Shown here in pieces: positions 16,121 to 23,159 of a stretch of 64,000 nt of DNA (position 1 is the stretch's first letter; every line of letters starts with the position of its first letter). Source of the stretch: Streptomyces atratus (GTDB taxonomy: Bacteria > Actinomycetota > Actinomycetes > Streptomycetales > Streptomycetaceae); assembly GCF_900119365.1 (NCBI RefSeq), contig NZ_FPJO01000002.1:248001-312000 (forward strand), written 5' to 3'. The notes under the pieces are model-generated. The model had not been told where the DNA came from. It worked only from the letters and a program-made list of their open reading frames with translations, and did no database searches. The position numbers were made by a program, and so were the translations under genes.

Positions 16121-16855
16121 ATGGCCGCCCCGCAGTCGACCGGCTCCACCCCCACCCGGACTGCCCCCCGAACCACACTGGGCCGCGCCCTGATGTGGCC
16201 CGCCGTGACAGCCGGGCTCGGCATGGTTCTCATCTACAACTCCTTCGGCACCCCGGTCGACGACAAGCCGCCGACCCCGCCCGCCGCCGTCTCGTCCGCC
16301 GCCGCCTCGTCCGCCGCCCCCGAGGTCCTGGGCTCCCATGCCGCCCCCGCCCCCGTCACCTCGTCGAAGGCCACCGTCGGCCCGGCGATGGCCCGTTCCG
16401 TCCCGCAGCGGCTGCAGATCGCGGCCATCGGCGTCAATACGCCGTTCACCGATCTGTCCCTCGGCCCCACCGGCCAGCTGAACGCGCCGCCTCCCAACGA
16501 CAACAACCTGGTCGGCTGGTACAAGGACGGCGTGACCCCCGGCGAGCGCGGTGCCGCGATCGTGGCGGGCCACGTCGACACGTTGACCGGGCCGGCCGTC
16601 TTCCTCCAGCTCCGGTACCTCCAGCCCGGAGCCAAGGTCGACATCACCCGTGCGGACGGCTCGGTCGCCACGTTCAAGGTCGACTCCGTCGAGCAGTTCA
16701 GCAAGGCGAAGTTCCCTGACGACCGGGTCTACGCCGAGACCAACTCCGCCCAGTTGCGCCTGATCACCTGCGGAGGCGCGTACAACAAGACCGCGAAGGA
16801 CTACGAGGACAATGTGGTGGCGTTCGCCCATCTCGACTCCTTCAAGAACGGCTGA
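16121..16855 (+). CDS. Class F sortase
   Basis: A 244-residue membrane-anchored transpeptidase that would join proteins bearing a C-terminal sorting signal to the cell wall. The N-terminal membrane helix is at about 22-42 (ALMWPAVTAGLGMVLIYNSF). A Pro/Ala/Ser linker follows, and the sortase domain starts near residue 90 (PQRLQIAAIGVNTPF). Catalytic His is in AGHVDT and Cys in LITCGG; I could not place the usual catalytic Arg with certainty. The domain ends DNVVAFAHL as in class F enzymes. ATG 16121 follows GAAAGG. Its likely substrate is the repeat protein just upstream. Confidence 0.9.
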   Translation: MAAPQSTGSTPTRTAPRTTLGRALMWPAVTAGLGMVLIYNSFGTPVDDKPPTPPAAVSSAAASSAAPEVLGSHAAPAPVTSSKATVGPAMARSVPQRLQIAAIGVNTPFTDLSLGPTGQLNAPPPNDNNLVGWYKDGVTPGERGAAIVAGHVDTLTGPAVFLQLRYLQPGAKVDITRADGSVATFKVDSVEQFSKAKFPDDRVYAETNSAQLRLITCGGAYNKTAKDYEDNVVAFAHLDSFKNG

Positions 16856-16976
16856 CCACCGGCACTCGTCGGCGGTGCGGCACAACCATCCGCCGGGCCG
16901 CGAGGTCGTACGGGGCAGTACGGGAGCCGATTCCGTACTGCCCCGACTTGCTTCCCGAGCACCGGAGTTGATCGAC

Positions 16977-18488
16977 GTGCCCGTCCTTTCCCAACGCCGC
17001 CGGCTGGCGATCGCAACCGGAATCGCCCTGGTCGCGGGAGCCGTGGCCGCTCCGGCCGGCCATGCCGCCGCGCCGTCGTCCGCCCCGGCGGCGCAGCCGT
17101 CCGCCCAGGCGGCGAGCGCGCCGAGCAGCAAGCGGCTGCGCGACGACTTCAACGGCGACGGCTACCCGGACGTGGCCGTGGGCGCCCCCATGGCCACCGT
17201 CGGCGGCTCGGAGGGTGCGGGTGCCGTGAGCGTCCTCTTCGGCGGCCCCGGCGGCCTGTCCTCCGCCCGCAAGCAGGTGCTGACCTGGCCGGACCGCTCG
17301 GGCATCAACAACCCGGGGGACGCGCGCTACGGCATGACCCTCCGCAGCGCCGATCTGGACGGTGACGGCTACGCGGATCTCGTCAGCCGCCTCTGGGGGA
17401 CGACGACGGACGGCGACCAGGGCACGGTGCTGGCCGTCAACTGGGGTGGCGCGTCCGGCCTTTCGAAGAACGTCACGATCCTCAAGCCCGTCCCCGGCGA
17501 CCAGCGCGACGCCACCGGCGACCTGGACGTGGGCGACGTGGACGGTGACGGCATCCCCGACATCGCGGTGGGCGACGTACGGCGCGGCGGCCACGTCCTG
17601 CACGGCCCGGTCAGCCGCACCGGCGAGTGGAGCAGGGTCAGCTCCTTCACGGTCGACGGCACGGCGGTCCTCGACACCTCGGAGATCGCCGTGGGTGACG
17701 TGACCGGCGACGGCGTGGGCGATCTGGTGATCCTCGGCTTCGGCCGGGACGACCCGTGGCAGCAGCACACGTACCTGCTGAAGGGCAGCCGCACCGGTTT
17801 CGCCGCCCCCGTCGAGATCAAGGACGCGGACGGCGTCGGCGTCGGCGGCACCGCCGTGGGCATCGCCGACCTGGACAAGGACGGCCGCGGGGACATCGTC
17901 ATCGGGCGCGGCAGCGAGTGGTCGGGGCAGGACACCCCCGTGAAGAAGGGCGGCGCGCTCTTCATCTCGTACGGCGGCCCCGAGGGGCAGAGCACCACCC
18001 GCAAGCCCGTCTGGATCAACCAGGACACCGAAGGCGTCTCGGGAACGGCCGAGTTCCACGACCGGATGGGCTACAGCCTGGCGCTGGGCGACACGGACGG
18101 CGACGGCTACCCCGACATCGCCACGGGCCTGCCGCACGAGAAGATCAACGGCATCGCCGACGCCGGCCGGGTCCTGGTGTTCAAGGGCGGCCCGAAGGGC
18201 GTGAGCGGTGCGGGTTCCAAGGAGTTCGGCCAGTACACGGCCGGGGTTCCGGGGGCCGCCGAGGCGGGCGACCAGTTCGGCCAGGCCCTCGCGCTGGGCG
18301 ACTACGACGGCAAGGGACGCACGGAGATGGTGGTCGGCGCCCCGACGGAGAACAGCAGCAGGGGCGCCCTGTGGATCTTCGGTACGGATGCCACGGGCGT
18401 CATCGCCAAGGGTTCCGTCTCGTTCGGAGCGGCCACGATCGGCGCCCCGACGGGCCCGTCCCGCTTCGGCGAGACACTGACGGACTGA
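16977..18488 (+). CDS. Secreted FG-GAP/integrin-like beta-propeller protein
   Basis: A 503-residue exported protein. The signal peptide spans about 1-31 (RRRLAIATGIALVAGAVAAP). Seven calcium-loop repeats follow, each of the DxDxDG-xx-D type: DFNGDGYPD, DLDGDGYAD, DVDGDGIPD, DVTGDGVGD, DLDKDGRGD, DTDGDGYPD and a weakened DYDGKGRTE. Seven FG-GAP repeats fit a seven-bladed propeller. Such proteins bind ligands or carry lytic domains; no catalytic domain is attached here. GTG 16977 has GGAG about 9 bases upstream. It lies 121 bases after the sortase and may be part of the same surface set. Confidence 0.85.
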   Translation: MPVLSQRRRLAIATGIALVAGAVAAPAGHAAAPSSAPAAQPSAQAASAPSSKRLRDDFNGDGYPDVAVGAPMATVGGSEGAGAVSVLFGGPGGLSSARKQVLTWPDRSGINNPGDARYGMTLRSADLDGDGYADLVSRLWGTTTDGDQGTVLAVNWGGASGLSKNVTILKPVPGDQRDATGDLDVGDVDGDGIPDIAVGDVRRGGHVLHGPVSRTGEWSRVSSFTVDGTAVLDTSEIAVGDVTGDGVGDLVILGFGRDDPWQQHTYLLKGSRTGFAAPVEIKDADGVGVGGTAVGIADLDKDGRGDIVIGRGSEWSGQDTPVKKGGALFISYGGPEGQSTTRKPVWINQDTEGVSGTAEFHDRMGYSLALGDTDGDGYPDIATGLPHEKINGIADAGRVLVFKGGPKGVSGAGSKEFGQYTAGVPGAAEAGDQFGQALALGDYDGKGRTEMVVGAPTENSSRGALWIFGTDATGVIAKGSVSFGAATIGAPTGPSRFGETLTD

Positions 18489-18572
18489 CGGACCGACACG
18501 GCAGCGCGGAAGGCAGCCCGTCCGGGGGCCGGGCCGTGGACGGTCCGGCGTCAGTCGGGGCCCCGGAGACCT

Positions 18573-18731
18573 TTCGGGGGCGTCCGCGACCCATGAGGTG
18601 AGAATGCGCAGGGCGTCGTGGGCAGGGGTCCCCGGCTCGACGGTCCGGACAACGAGTTGCTGTTCGGGGTCGTTCACGCAGGCGAGTGCGTTCCGGTCGA
18701 GTGTCGGCTCACCGGCGACGGGGTGGCGCAG
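18573..18731 (-). pseudogene. Relic of an MmyB-type helix-turn-helix regulator (C-terminal end only)
   Basis: In one minus-strand frame this stretch reads RHPVAGEPTLDRNALA, then DPEQQLVVRTVEPGTPAHDA and LRILTSWVAD. This is the C-terminal ligand-domain ending of XRE-family MmyB-like regulators, usually HPVVGELTL...LVVYTAEPGSPS..ALRLLASW. The DNA-binding domain is absent, no start is present, and the frame runs past the normal end without a stop, so it is a broken remnant. It lies between the FG-GAP gene and a lipoprotein gene. Confidence 0.6.
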
Positions 18732-18774
18732 CGCCTGCTGCCGCCGCCCCGGGCACCGCGCACGCGAGACTCCG

Positions 18775-19329
18775 TCAGGTGCGGACGGCGGGCAGCTTCT
18801 CCTCGACCCGTGGGGCGAGTTCGTCGAGGCCCTTGCACAGGTCCTGCTGAGTGGGCTCGGCGTCGGAGACGCCCAGGAACTCCGAGAGTTTCAGCTCGGC
18901 GGACGAAGATCCGTCGATCTCGAAGATCAGCCCGCACGTGACATCCTTGCCGGGCGTCGTGTCCCGCCAGACCCGGCGGCCGTTGACGGCCTTCCGCTCG
19001 GAGATCCTCTCCCCGGAGGACGACCCGAGGGCCACCGACTCGGCGTCGGCGGACCGGTCCTGGAGCGTCAGGACCAGGACGGTGCTCGCGTCCTCGAAGA
19101 ACTTCGAGCCCTGCCACATGCAGCCGACCAACGGCGAGGTGAGTGGCCCGGGGTCATGGAGCTCGTACTCGTCGAGTTCGTCCTGGGTGAAGAAGTCGCA
19201 CGGCTTGATCTCCGCGATGCCGGAGGGGCGCGGCGCAGGCGGCGCCGGGTCGTCGGACGAACAGGCGGTGAGTACGCCGCACGCGCTCATCAGCGCGACG
19301 CAGGCGACCAGCAGATCCCGACCCCTCAT
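18775..19329 (-). CDS. DUF3558-like lipoprotein
   Basis: A 184-residue lipoprotein. The lipobox is VLTAC with C23 as the lipidated residue. The mature part has CDFFTQDELDEYEL, CMWQGSKFFEDASTVLVL, CGLIFEID and DLCKGLDELAPRVEEKLP. The spaced cysteines and GCxW pattern fit the DUF3558 family of actinobacterial envelope lipoproteins of unknown function. ATG 19329 is preferred (GAGGAG just upstream); an in-frame ATG at 19344 is an alternative. It stands between the regulator relic and a two-component operon and is transcribed on its own. Confidence 0.75.
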   Translation of the reverse strand: MRGRDLLVACVALMSACGVLTACSSDDPAPPAPRPSGIAEIKPCDFFTQDELDEYELHDPGPLTSPLVGCMWQGSKFFEDASTVLVLTLQDRSADAESVALGSSSGERISERKAVNGRRVWRDTTPGKDVTCGLIFEIDGSSSAELKLSEFLGVSDAEPTQQDLCKGLDELAPRVEEKLPAVRT

Positions 19330-19516
19330 CCATCCACTCCTCATGGCTCCGTACGTCCCTGCGCCGAGGGCACGTCCCGCATCGGCACGGAGACGGGGCG
19401 ACGCCTCCACCGTAGCGACTCCGGCGGTGCCGCATCGGGGAGTTGGGCCGTACCGACACAACTGCAGTGGACTCCGCAGTCCATGTCGAGGAGGCCGATC
19501 GTGCGCGGGGAGCGAA

Positions 19517-20128
19517 CTACAGCCAGCCCTTCTCGCGGGCGATGCGGACCGCCTCCGCACGGTTGCGGGCGGCCAGTTTCTGGATGGCCATGGAGAGGTA
19601 GTTGCGGACCGTTCCCTGGGAGAGGTGGAGGGCGGTCGCGATCTCCGCGTTGGTGGAGCCGTCCGCCGCCGTGCGCAGTACGTCGCGTTCGCGGTCGGTC
19701 AGGGGGCTGGCGCCGTCGGCCAGGGCCGCTGCCGCGAGGGTCGGGTCGATGACGCGTTCGCCGGCGAGCACCTTCCTTACCGCTTCGGCCAGTTGGGAGG
19801 CCGGGGCGTCCTTCACCAGGAAGGCGTCGGCGCCCGACTCCATGGCCCGGCGCAGGTAGCCGGGGCGGCCGAAGGTGGTGACGACGACGACCTTCACGGC
19901 CGGGAGTTCGCGTTGCAGGACCGCCGCTGCCTCGATGCCCGTCATGCCCGGCATCTCGATGTCCAGGAGCGCCACGTCGATGTCGTGCTCGTGGGCGGCG
20001 GCCAGCACCTCGTCGCCGCGGGCGACCTGGGCCACCACCTCGATGTCGGGTTCCAGGCCGAGGAGTGCCGCGAGGGCCTCGCGCACCATGGACTGGTCCT
20101 CGGCGAGGAGGAGTCTGATCACGCTCAT
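19517..20128 (-). CDS. NarL/LuxR-family response regulator
   Basis: A 203-residue two-component regulator. The receiver domain has acidic D11, phospho-acceptor D56 in ALLDIEMPG and K in LVKDAP. The C-terminal LuxR-type DNA-binding helix-turn-helix is at about 140-195 (LTDRERDVLRTAADG, then NAEIATALHLSQGTVRNYL). It resembles DesR, which controls membrane-related genes in Bacillus. ATG 20128 overlaps the kinase stop by four bases. It is the last gene of an ABC-ATPase, permease, kinase and regulator operon and probably controls that operon. Confidence 0.92.
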   Translation of the reverse strand: MSVIRLLLAEDQSMVREALAALLGLEPDIEVVAQVARGDEVLAAAHEHDIDVALLDIEMPGMTGIEAAAVLQRELPAVKVVVVTTFGRPGYLRRAMESGADAFLVKDAPASQLAEAVRKVLAGERVIDPTLAAAALADGASPLTDRERDVLRTAADGSTNAEIATALHLSQGTVRNYLSMAIQKLAARNRAEAVRIAREKGWL

Positions 20129-21309
20129 TCCGTGGATCCTAGGCCGGAATCGAGCGGAACGGTCAGGGTCAGGGCGAAGCCTTTACCGGAACCGGAGCCG
20201 GGGTTGCCCGTCGAGGTGATCAGCGTGCCGTCGACGGTGGCGAGGCGTTCGCCGATGCCCGTGAGGCCGTTGCCCGGCTTCGTGCCCGAGGGACCGACGC
20301 CGTCGTCGGAGACGGTGAGTTCGAGGACCTTGCCGTCCAGGGTCTGGCGCGGGGCGAGGGTGACCGTGCAGTGGCGGGCCCCGCTGTGGCGTACGACGTT
20401 GGTGACGGCTTCCCGCAGCGCCCAGGCGAGCACCTCCTCCGGCTTCTCGGGGAGGCCGTCGGGGGACTCGGCCGGGACGTCGGCGGTGATGCCCGCGGCG
20501 GCGAGTGCGGTGCGGGCGCCCGCGAGTTCGCCGGGGAGGGTCGGGCGGCGGTAGCCGGTGACCGCGCCGCGTACATCGATCAGGGCCTGGCGGCTGACCT
20601 GTTCGATGTCCGCGACCTGGGCGGCCGCCTGTTCCGGGTGGTCGGGGAGCATCCGGCCTGCCAGCTCGCTCTTGAGCGTGATCAGGGAGAGCGAGTGGCC
20701 GAGCAGGTCGTGCAGATCGCGGGCGAGCCGGAGCCGTTCCTCGTTGGCGGCGAGCTGGGCGACGGTGGCGCGGGCCTCGCGCAGCTCGATCGTCGTACGG
20801 ATCAGCTGCCTCACCCCCGTCATCGAGAACCCGCCCAGCAGCGCGGGAAAGATCAGGGCGGTGATGATCTCGCGGGGGTGGTCGCCCGCCAGGCCCATGA
20901 GGACCATGACCCCCGTGACGGCAGGGATCAGCCAACGGGCCGTCCGCAGCGGCAGGGTGGCGCCGACGGAGACCGCCACGTACACGAAGAGGACCAGCCA
21001 CGAGGTGCCGAGCGTCAGGATGAGGACGGCGGACAGGACGCCGAGGAAGGTGATCGCGGAGTGGACGAGACGGCTGTCCAGGGGCTTGGACGTGTGGCGG
21101 AAGACCAGGAGCAGATAGGCCCCGACGAAGGTCAGCAGGCCGAGCGTGCCGAGCACCGTCGCCCACGGGGTGTGGTTGCCGTCGGTCAGGTCCTTGACCG
21201 GGGCGCTCATGAACGCGAGCCAGATACCGATCCAGAGCAGCTTGATCCAGACCTGCTTGCGGTTCGTGGGCGGGCGCCCGATGCCCACGGACGTCTCGTC
21301 GTCGTTCAC
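20125..21309 (-). CDS. DesK-like sensor histidine kinase
   Basis: A 394-residue membrane kinase. About five transmembrane segments (residues 21-160) with very short loops make a DesK-like membrane sensor. A HisKA_3 dimerisation helix follows, with phospho-acceptor H200 in ARDLHDLLGHSLSLI. The HATPase domain has the N box REAVTNVVRHSGA and the G box DDGVGPSGTKPGNGLTGIGERL. The start is GTG 21309, which overlaps the permease stop (GTGA); longer frames to 21651 read into the permease. The input is probably membrane state or a lipid-active compound, as for related exporters. Confidence 0.9.
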   Translation of the reverse strand: MNDDETSVGIGRPPTNRKQVWIKLLWIGIWLAFMSAPVKDLTDGNHTPWATVLGTLGLLTFVGAYLLLVFRHTSKPLDSRLVHSAITFLGVLSAVLILTLGTSWLVLFVYVAVSVGATLPLRTARWLIPAVTGVMVLMGLAGDHPREIITALIFPALLGGFSMTGVRQLIRTTIELREARATVAQLAANEERLRLARDLHDLLGHSLSLITLKSELAGRMLPDHPEQAAAQVADIEQVSRQALIDVRGAVTGYRRPTLPGELAGARTALAAAGITADVPAESPDGLPEKPEEVLAWALREAVTNVVRHSGARHCTVTLAPRQTLDGKVLELTVSDDGVGPSGTKPGNGLTGIGERLATVDGTLITSTGNPGSGSGKGFALTLTVPLDSGLGSTE

Positions 21310-22046
21310 GCCTTCAAGGTGTCCTTCCGGTAGAGCCAGGCCGCGCCGCCCGCGAAGACCAGGAAGTAGGCGCAGAGGATGGCGACGTCCTTGGCATGCG
21401 GCGAACCACCCGTCTCGATCGCCTGGCCGAGAGCAGCGTACGCGTGCGTGGGAAGCCACTCGGAAATGTTCTGGAGCCACTGCGGGAAGGTCGCGCTGGG
21501 CATCCACAGGCCGCCGAGGATGGAGAGCCCGAAGTAGATGATCATGGTGAGCGGGCGGACCGCGTCGCCGCTGGCGAGGTAGCCGATGGCGACCCCGAGC
21601 GCGGCGAAGACCAGTGAACCGGCCCAGATGACCCCGGCCAGCGCGAACCACTGCCAGGTCTCCACCCGTACGTGCTTGACGGCGGCGGCGACCAGGAAGA
21701 CCACCACGATGCAGGGCAGGGTGACCATCGCCGCGCCGGCGATCTTCGCCAGGACGTAGCCGCGGCCGGGCAGTGCGGTGAGCCGCAGCTGGCGGACCCA
21801 GCCCTTCTCGCGCTCCTTGGCGATGCGTTCGCTGTTGCCCATGAGGACGGCGGTCAGCGCGCCGAAGGAGGCCATCGAGACCATGAAGAAGGCCTGGAAG
21901 GTGAGATCGGTGTGCGGGATCCGGTCGGAGGTGTTCTGGGTGTTGGAGATCAGCAGATAGATCACCGACGGATAGATGACCGAGAAGAACATGAACTTCT
22001 TGTTCCGCAGGGTGCGGGTCACTTCGAGCCTGATGAGGGTCTTCAC
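21306..22046 (-). CDS. ABC-2 type transporter permease
   Basis: A 246-residue integral membrane protein with six hydrophobic segments. The first follows LRNKKFMFFSVIYPSVIYLL; the last is CAYFLVFAGGAAWLYRKDTL. The pattern NSERIAKEREKGWVRQLRLT before the third segment and GLSILGGLWMPSATFP between later segments are typical of ABC-2/DrrB-like permeases that export lipids or drugs. GTG 22046 overlaps the ATPase stop as GTGA. It forms an exporter with the upstream ATPase and is coupled to the two-component pair downstream. Confidence 0.9.
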   Translation of the reverse strand: MKTLIRLEVTRTLRNKKFMFFSVIYPSVIYLLISNTQNTSDRIPHTDLTFQAFFMVSMASFGALTAVLMGNSERIAKEREKGWVRQLRLTALPGRGYVLAKIAGAAMVTLPCIVVVFLVAAAVKHVRVETWQWFALAGVIWAGSLVFAALGVAIGYLASGDAVRPLTMIIYFGLSILGGLWMPSATFPQWLQNISEWLPTHAYAALGQAIETGGSPHAKDVAILCAYFLVFAGGAAWLYRKDTLKA

Positions 22047-22978
22047 GCGGTCCTGGCCTCCTCGGCCTCGGTGATGGCGACGAAGGCCTGTTCCAGGCCG
22101 AGTCCCGCGACTTCGAGTTCGCGCGGGCAGAGGCCGAGTCCGTAGACGGCGTGGACCGTCGCGTCGGCGTCGTGCGACTGGATCCGGACCCGGTTGCCGG
22201 TGATGTCGAGCGTGGCGAGGAACGGCAGGCCGCGCAGGGCCGCCTCGTCGACCGGGCCCTCCAGCTCGAAGGAGATCCGGCGGGCTCCGGCCTTCGCCTT
22301 GATCTCGGCGGCGGTGCCGTCGGCGAGCAGCCGGCCCTTGTGGAGGACGAGGACGCGGTCGGCGATCGCGTCGGCCTCTTCGAGGTAGTGGGTGGCGAAC
22401 AGGACGGTACGGCCCTGCTCGGCCTGCTCCCGCATGGTGGCCCAGAAGGCCTGGCGGGCGGTGACGTCCATGCCGGTGGTCGGCTCGTCGAGGACGATCA
22501 GGTCGTTGGCGCCCGCGGTGGCCAGCGCGAAGCGGACGCGCTGCTCCTGGCCGCCGGAGAGCTTGTTGACCATCCGGTCGGCGATCTGCGCGACACCGGC
22601 GCGGGAGAGCACCTCCGTCACCGGGTAGGGCCTGGGGTGCAGATCGCAGGCGAGGCCGACCAGTTCCTTGACCGTGACGTCCTCCATCAGGCCGCCGGTC
22701 TGGAGCATCGCGCCGACGCGGCCCGCGGCGATGGCGTTCTGCGGGGTGGTGCCGAAGACCTGGACCGTGCCGGAGTCGGCGGTGCGCAGGCCCAGCAGCA
22801 GATCCAGGGTGGAGGACTTCCCGGCACCGTTGGGGCCGAGGACCGCCACGGTCTCGCCGGGGTGCAGGTCGAGGGTGAGCCCGTCGACGGCGCGTACCGC
22901 TCCGTATGCCTTGCTGACTTGTTCGAAGCGGACCGCGGCGGTCTTCGCCCCGGTGGCCTCGGCGGCTGTCGTTGTCAT
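22043..22978 (-). CDS. ABC transporter ATP-binding protein (DrrA/CcmA-like exporter)
   Basis: A 311-residue ATPase. The Walker A is GPNGAGKSS (about 49-57), the Q loop lies in GAMLQTGGL, the signature is LSGGQEQR, Walker B is LIVLDEPTTGMD, and the switch H is in ATHYLEEAD. A C-terminal extension of about 90 residues (LPFLATLDITGNRVRIQSHD) is typical of exporter ATPases. ATG 22978 opens the four-gene operon. The upstream region carries a short palindrome and a five-copy CGGTG repeat, so regulation at this promoter is likely. Confidence 0.92.
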   Translation of the reverse strand: MTTTAAEATGAKTAAVRFEQVSKAYGAVRAVDGLTLDLHPGETVAVLGPNGAGKSSTLDLLLGLRTADSGTVQVFGTTPQNAIAAGRVGAMLQTGGLMEDVTVKELVGLACDLHPRPYPVTEVLSRAGVAQIADRMVNKLSGGQEQRVRFALATAGANDLIVLDEPTTGMDVTARQAFWATMREQAEQGRTVLFATHYLEEADAIADRVLVLHKGRLLADGTAAEIKAKAGARRISFELEGPVDEAALRGLPFLATLDITGNRVRIQSHDADATVHAVYGLGLCPRELEVAGLGLEQAFVAITEAEEARTA

Positions 22979-23037
22979 GCGTCGAGCGTGGCGGAGGGCG
23001 GGGTGCGCGCGGCAGGGCCGCGGGTCGTGGAAACGGG

Positions 23038-23051
23038 ATGACAGATGTCAT
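23038..23051. promoter_or_regulatory. Palindrome ATGACAGATGTCAT upstream of the exporter operon
   Basis: Two 6-base arms (ATGACA and TGTCAT) separated by two bases lie 60 bases upstream of the ATPase start. They are a candidate binding site for the operon's own response regulator. A further TATGACT half-site lies at 23060-23066. Confidence 0.5.
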
Positions 23052-23125
23052 GCCGGGCGTATGACTCCACTGCCGGGGGCGGTGTCCGCAAACGGCGCCG
23101 CCCCCGGCCGGGACGCGGTCGGGGG

Positions 23126-23150
23126 CGGTGCGGTGCGGTGCGGTGCGGTG
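23126..23150. repeat. Five tandem copies of CGGTG
   Basis: A perfect 5-bp repeat, five units, immediately downstream of the envelope-protein stop (23160, minus strand) and upstream of the exporter promoter. It is a slippage-prone tract that may vary in copy number. Confidence 0.9.
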
Positions 23151-23159
23151 CGGCTACGG

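Noticed and set aside
14430-16178. A 582-codon minus-strand frame opposite the repeat protein
   Set aside because: It is Ala/Val/Thr low-complexity sequence mirroring the Gly/Asp/Arg codons on the other strand. It lacks a sensible start, and the plus strand has a signal peptide and ribosome site.
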